Below, piece by piece: positions 6,143 through 6,530 of a stretch of DNA of 6,530 nucleotides. The stretch is from an uncultured Bacilli bacterium (lineage in GTDB: Bacteria > Bacillota_I > Bacilli_A > RF39 > UBA660). The stretch covers positions 1-6,530 of the forward strand of contig CANQYN010000054.1 of NCBI GenBank assembly GCA_947628105.1, given 5' to 3'. The translations under genes and the position numbers were made by a program. The notes below the pieces were generated by a model. It made no database searches and had not been told where the DNA came from. It worked only from the letters and a program-made list of their open reading frames with translations. Position 1 is the first letter of the stretch, and the number at the start of each line of letters is the position of its first letter.

Positions 6143-6316
6143 GAGAAACCCCGTGGTACCACCTTATTTTATAGACTAATCTATACACTTCAATCTTTAA
6201 CGCAGAGATACGAATATTTTTCTGTTTGATGTCTTCTATTATTTCTTATCAATATTTTCACCTACCATATTGTCTCTTTTTAGTAAGAATATAATATACT
6301 CTTTCAAACAAATATT
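6119..6316 (-). promoter_or_regulatory. T-box riboswitch, Asp specifier (GAC), upstream of hisS-aspS
   Basis: Senses uncharged tRNA and lets transcription proceed into hisS-aspS. Stem I: lower helix UGUUUGA (6310-6304)/UCAAACA (6229-6223); specifier loop with the loop-E pair AGUA (6300-6297)/GAA (6236-6234); helices UAUUAU/AUAAUA and UUCUUA/UAAGAA; AG-bulge AAGAGA (about 6278-6273); and distal hairpin CAAUAU/AUAUUG with loop containing GGUAGGUGAAA. Directly after GAA the specifier codon is GAC (6233-6231), followed by the conserved purine A6230: Asp. Stem III is UAUAGA-UUAG-UCUAUA (6185-6170). Antiterminator: UAAGG (6166-6162)/CCUUA (6140-6136), T-box bulge UGGUACC (6161-6155), upper helix ACG/CGU. 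Only about 27 nt lie between stem I and stem III, so the usual stem II and IIA/B pseudoknot appear absent: a compact leader. Asp as effector fits aspS being the second gene. Confidence 0.95.
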
Positions 6317-6322
6317 AGTGTT

Positions 6323-6351
6323 ATTGTACAATAGTTTTTTTCCCTTTGCAA
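6323..6351 (-). promoter_or_regulatory. sigma-A-type promoter of the T-box/hisS-aspS operon
   Basis: TTGCAA (-35, 6351-6346) and TACAAT (-10, 6328-6323) on the minus strand, separated by exactly 17 bp. The expected start, about 7 nt downstream near 6316, coincides with the first base of a possible basal helix of T-box stem I, AAUAUU (6316-6311) with AAUAUU (6218-6213), which supports the call. Confidence 0.87.
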
Positions 6352-6374
6352 GAATTTATGAAACTTTTTTTAAT

Positions 6375-6530
6375 AAAAAATATCGTTCTACATAAGCACA
6401 GTTTGGTACTATAAAAGTGTAATAAGTAAATCCACTGATCAGGATTGAACATCACACTCTTTTATATTATGATTGGAGTGATTGGTTAACGAAGGCACGA
6501 ATGAGATAAAGCTCTCCGAAACAAAACTGT
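6375..6530 (-). ncRNA. candidate structured small RNA (6S-like?), cut by window edge
   Basis: This gene-free 150-bp stretch is about 35% G+C, above the other intergenic DNA here, and has no open frame longer than about 29 codons. Read on the minus strand it can fold as a closed branched structure: ACAGUUU (6530-6524) pairs with AAACUGU (6404-6398). Inside are three hairpins: GAGA/UCUC (6516-6513/6506-6503); an apical stem, either AUCAC/GUGAU (6482-6478/6455-6451) or CACUC/GAGUG (6480-6476/6459-6455); and AAUCC/GGAUU (6446-6442/6433-6429). After the closing arm comes GCUUAUGU and then U6 (6380-6375), as for a 3' end. A long closing stem, open centre and apical stem resemble 6S RNA, the RNA polymerase-binding RNA, but I cannot match its conserved sequence. 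The strand is inferred from the U-run. It could also be a different RNA or chance pairing. Confidence 0.35.

Noticed and set aside
6440..6456. tRNA T-arm-like GUUCAAUCC on the minus strand
   Set aside because: Flanking bases do not form a T-stem and there is no acceptor or anticodon arm around it.
6440..6530. C-terminus of an upstream protein entering from the right edge
   Set aside because: The two longest minus-strand frames from the edge give 20 and 29 residues with no recognisable motif; a real gene end cannot be fully excluded.

Overview
The window reads as a low-GC (roughly 30% G+C by eye) Firmicutes/Bacilli-type chromosome segment, possibly from an Erysipelotrichia- or Acholeplasma-like lineage. 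All genes lie on the minus strand, so transcription runs from high to low coordinates. Shine-Dalgarno sites are strong, intrinsic terminators end in long U-runs, and a T-box riboswitch is present. TGA is a real stop (hisS, the GDPD gene) and every Trp codon I checked is TGG, so this is the standard code, not the Mycoplasma/Spiroplasma code.

Layout in transcription order. (1) 6375-6530: a relatively GC-richer, gene-free stretch that can close into a branched hairpin. It may be a small structured RNA, perhaps 6S-like, cut by the window edge. (2) 6323-6351: a near-consensus promoter drives a compact T-box leader (about 6316-6119) whose specifier is GAC (Asp). (3) hisS (6091-4811) and aspS (4814-3507) overlap by ATGA and end at a terminator (3516-3481). 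The AspRS is the short archaeal-type (435 aa), not the usual bacterial ~590-aa enzyme. (4) A short-chain dehydrogenase/reductase gene (3454-2669) has its own terminator (2649-2622). (5) A cytoplasmic glycerophosphodiester phosphodiesterase gene (2596-1865) is followed after 46 bp by a 178-aa protein of unknown function (1818-1282), then a terminator (1280-1256). (6) gpmI, cofactor-independent phosphoglycerate mutase (from 1185), has its own promoter and runs off the left edge in frame after 395 codons.

Functionally this is mostly housekeeping. A tRNA-charging operon is controlled by uncharged tRNA-Asp, with glycolytic and lipid/phosphodiester genes beside it in short, separately terminated units. 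The points most worth a second look are the Asp T-box driving an archaeal-type AspRS beside hisS, the GACAU sequence at the specifier, the possible structured RNA upstream, and the SDR with an altered nucleotide-binding glycine motif. I see no mobile element, CRISPR array or defence system.
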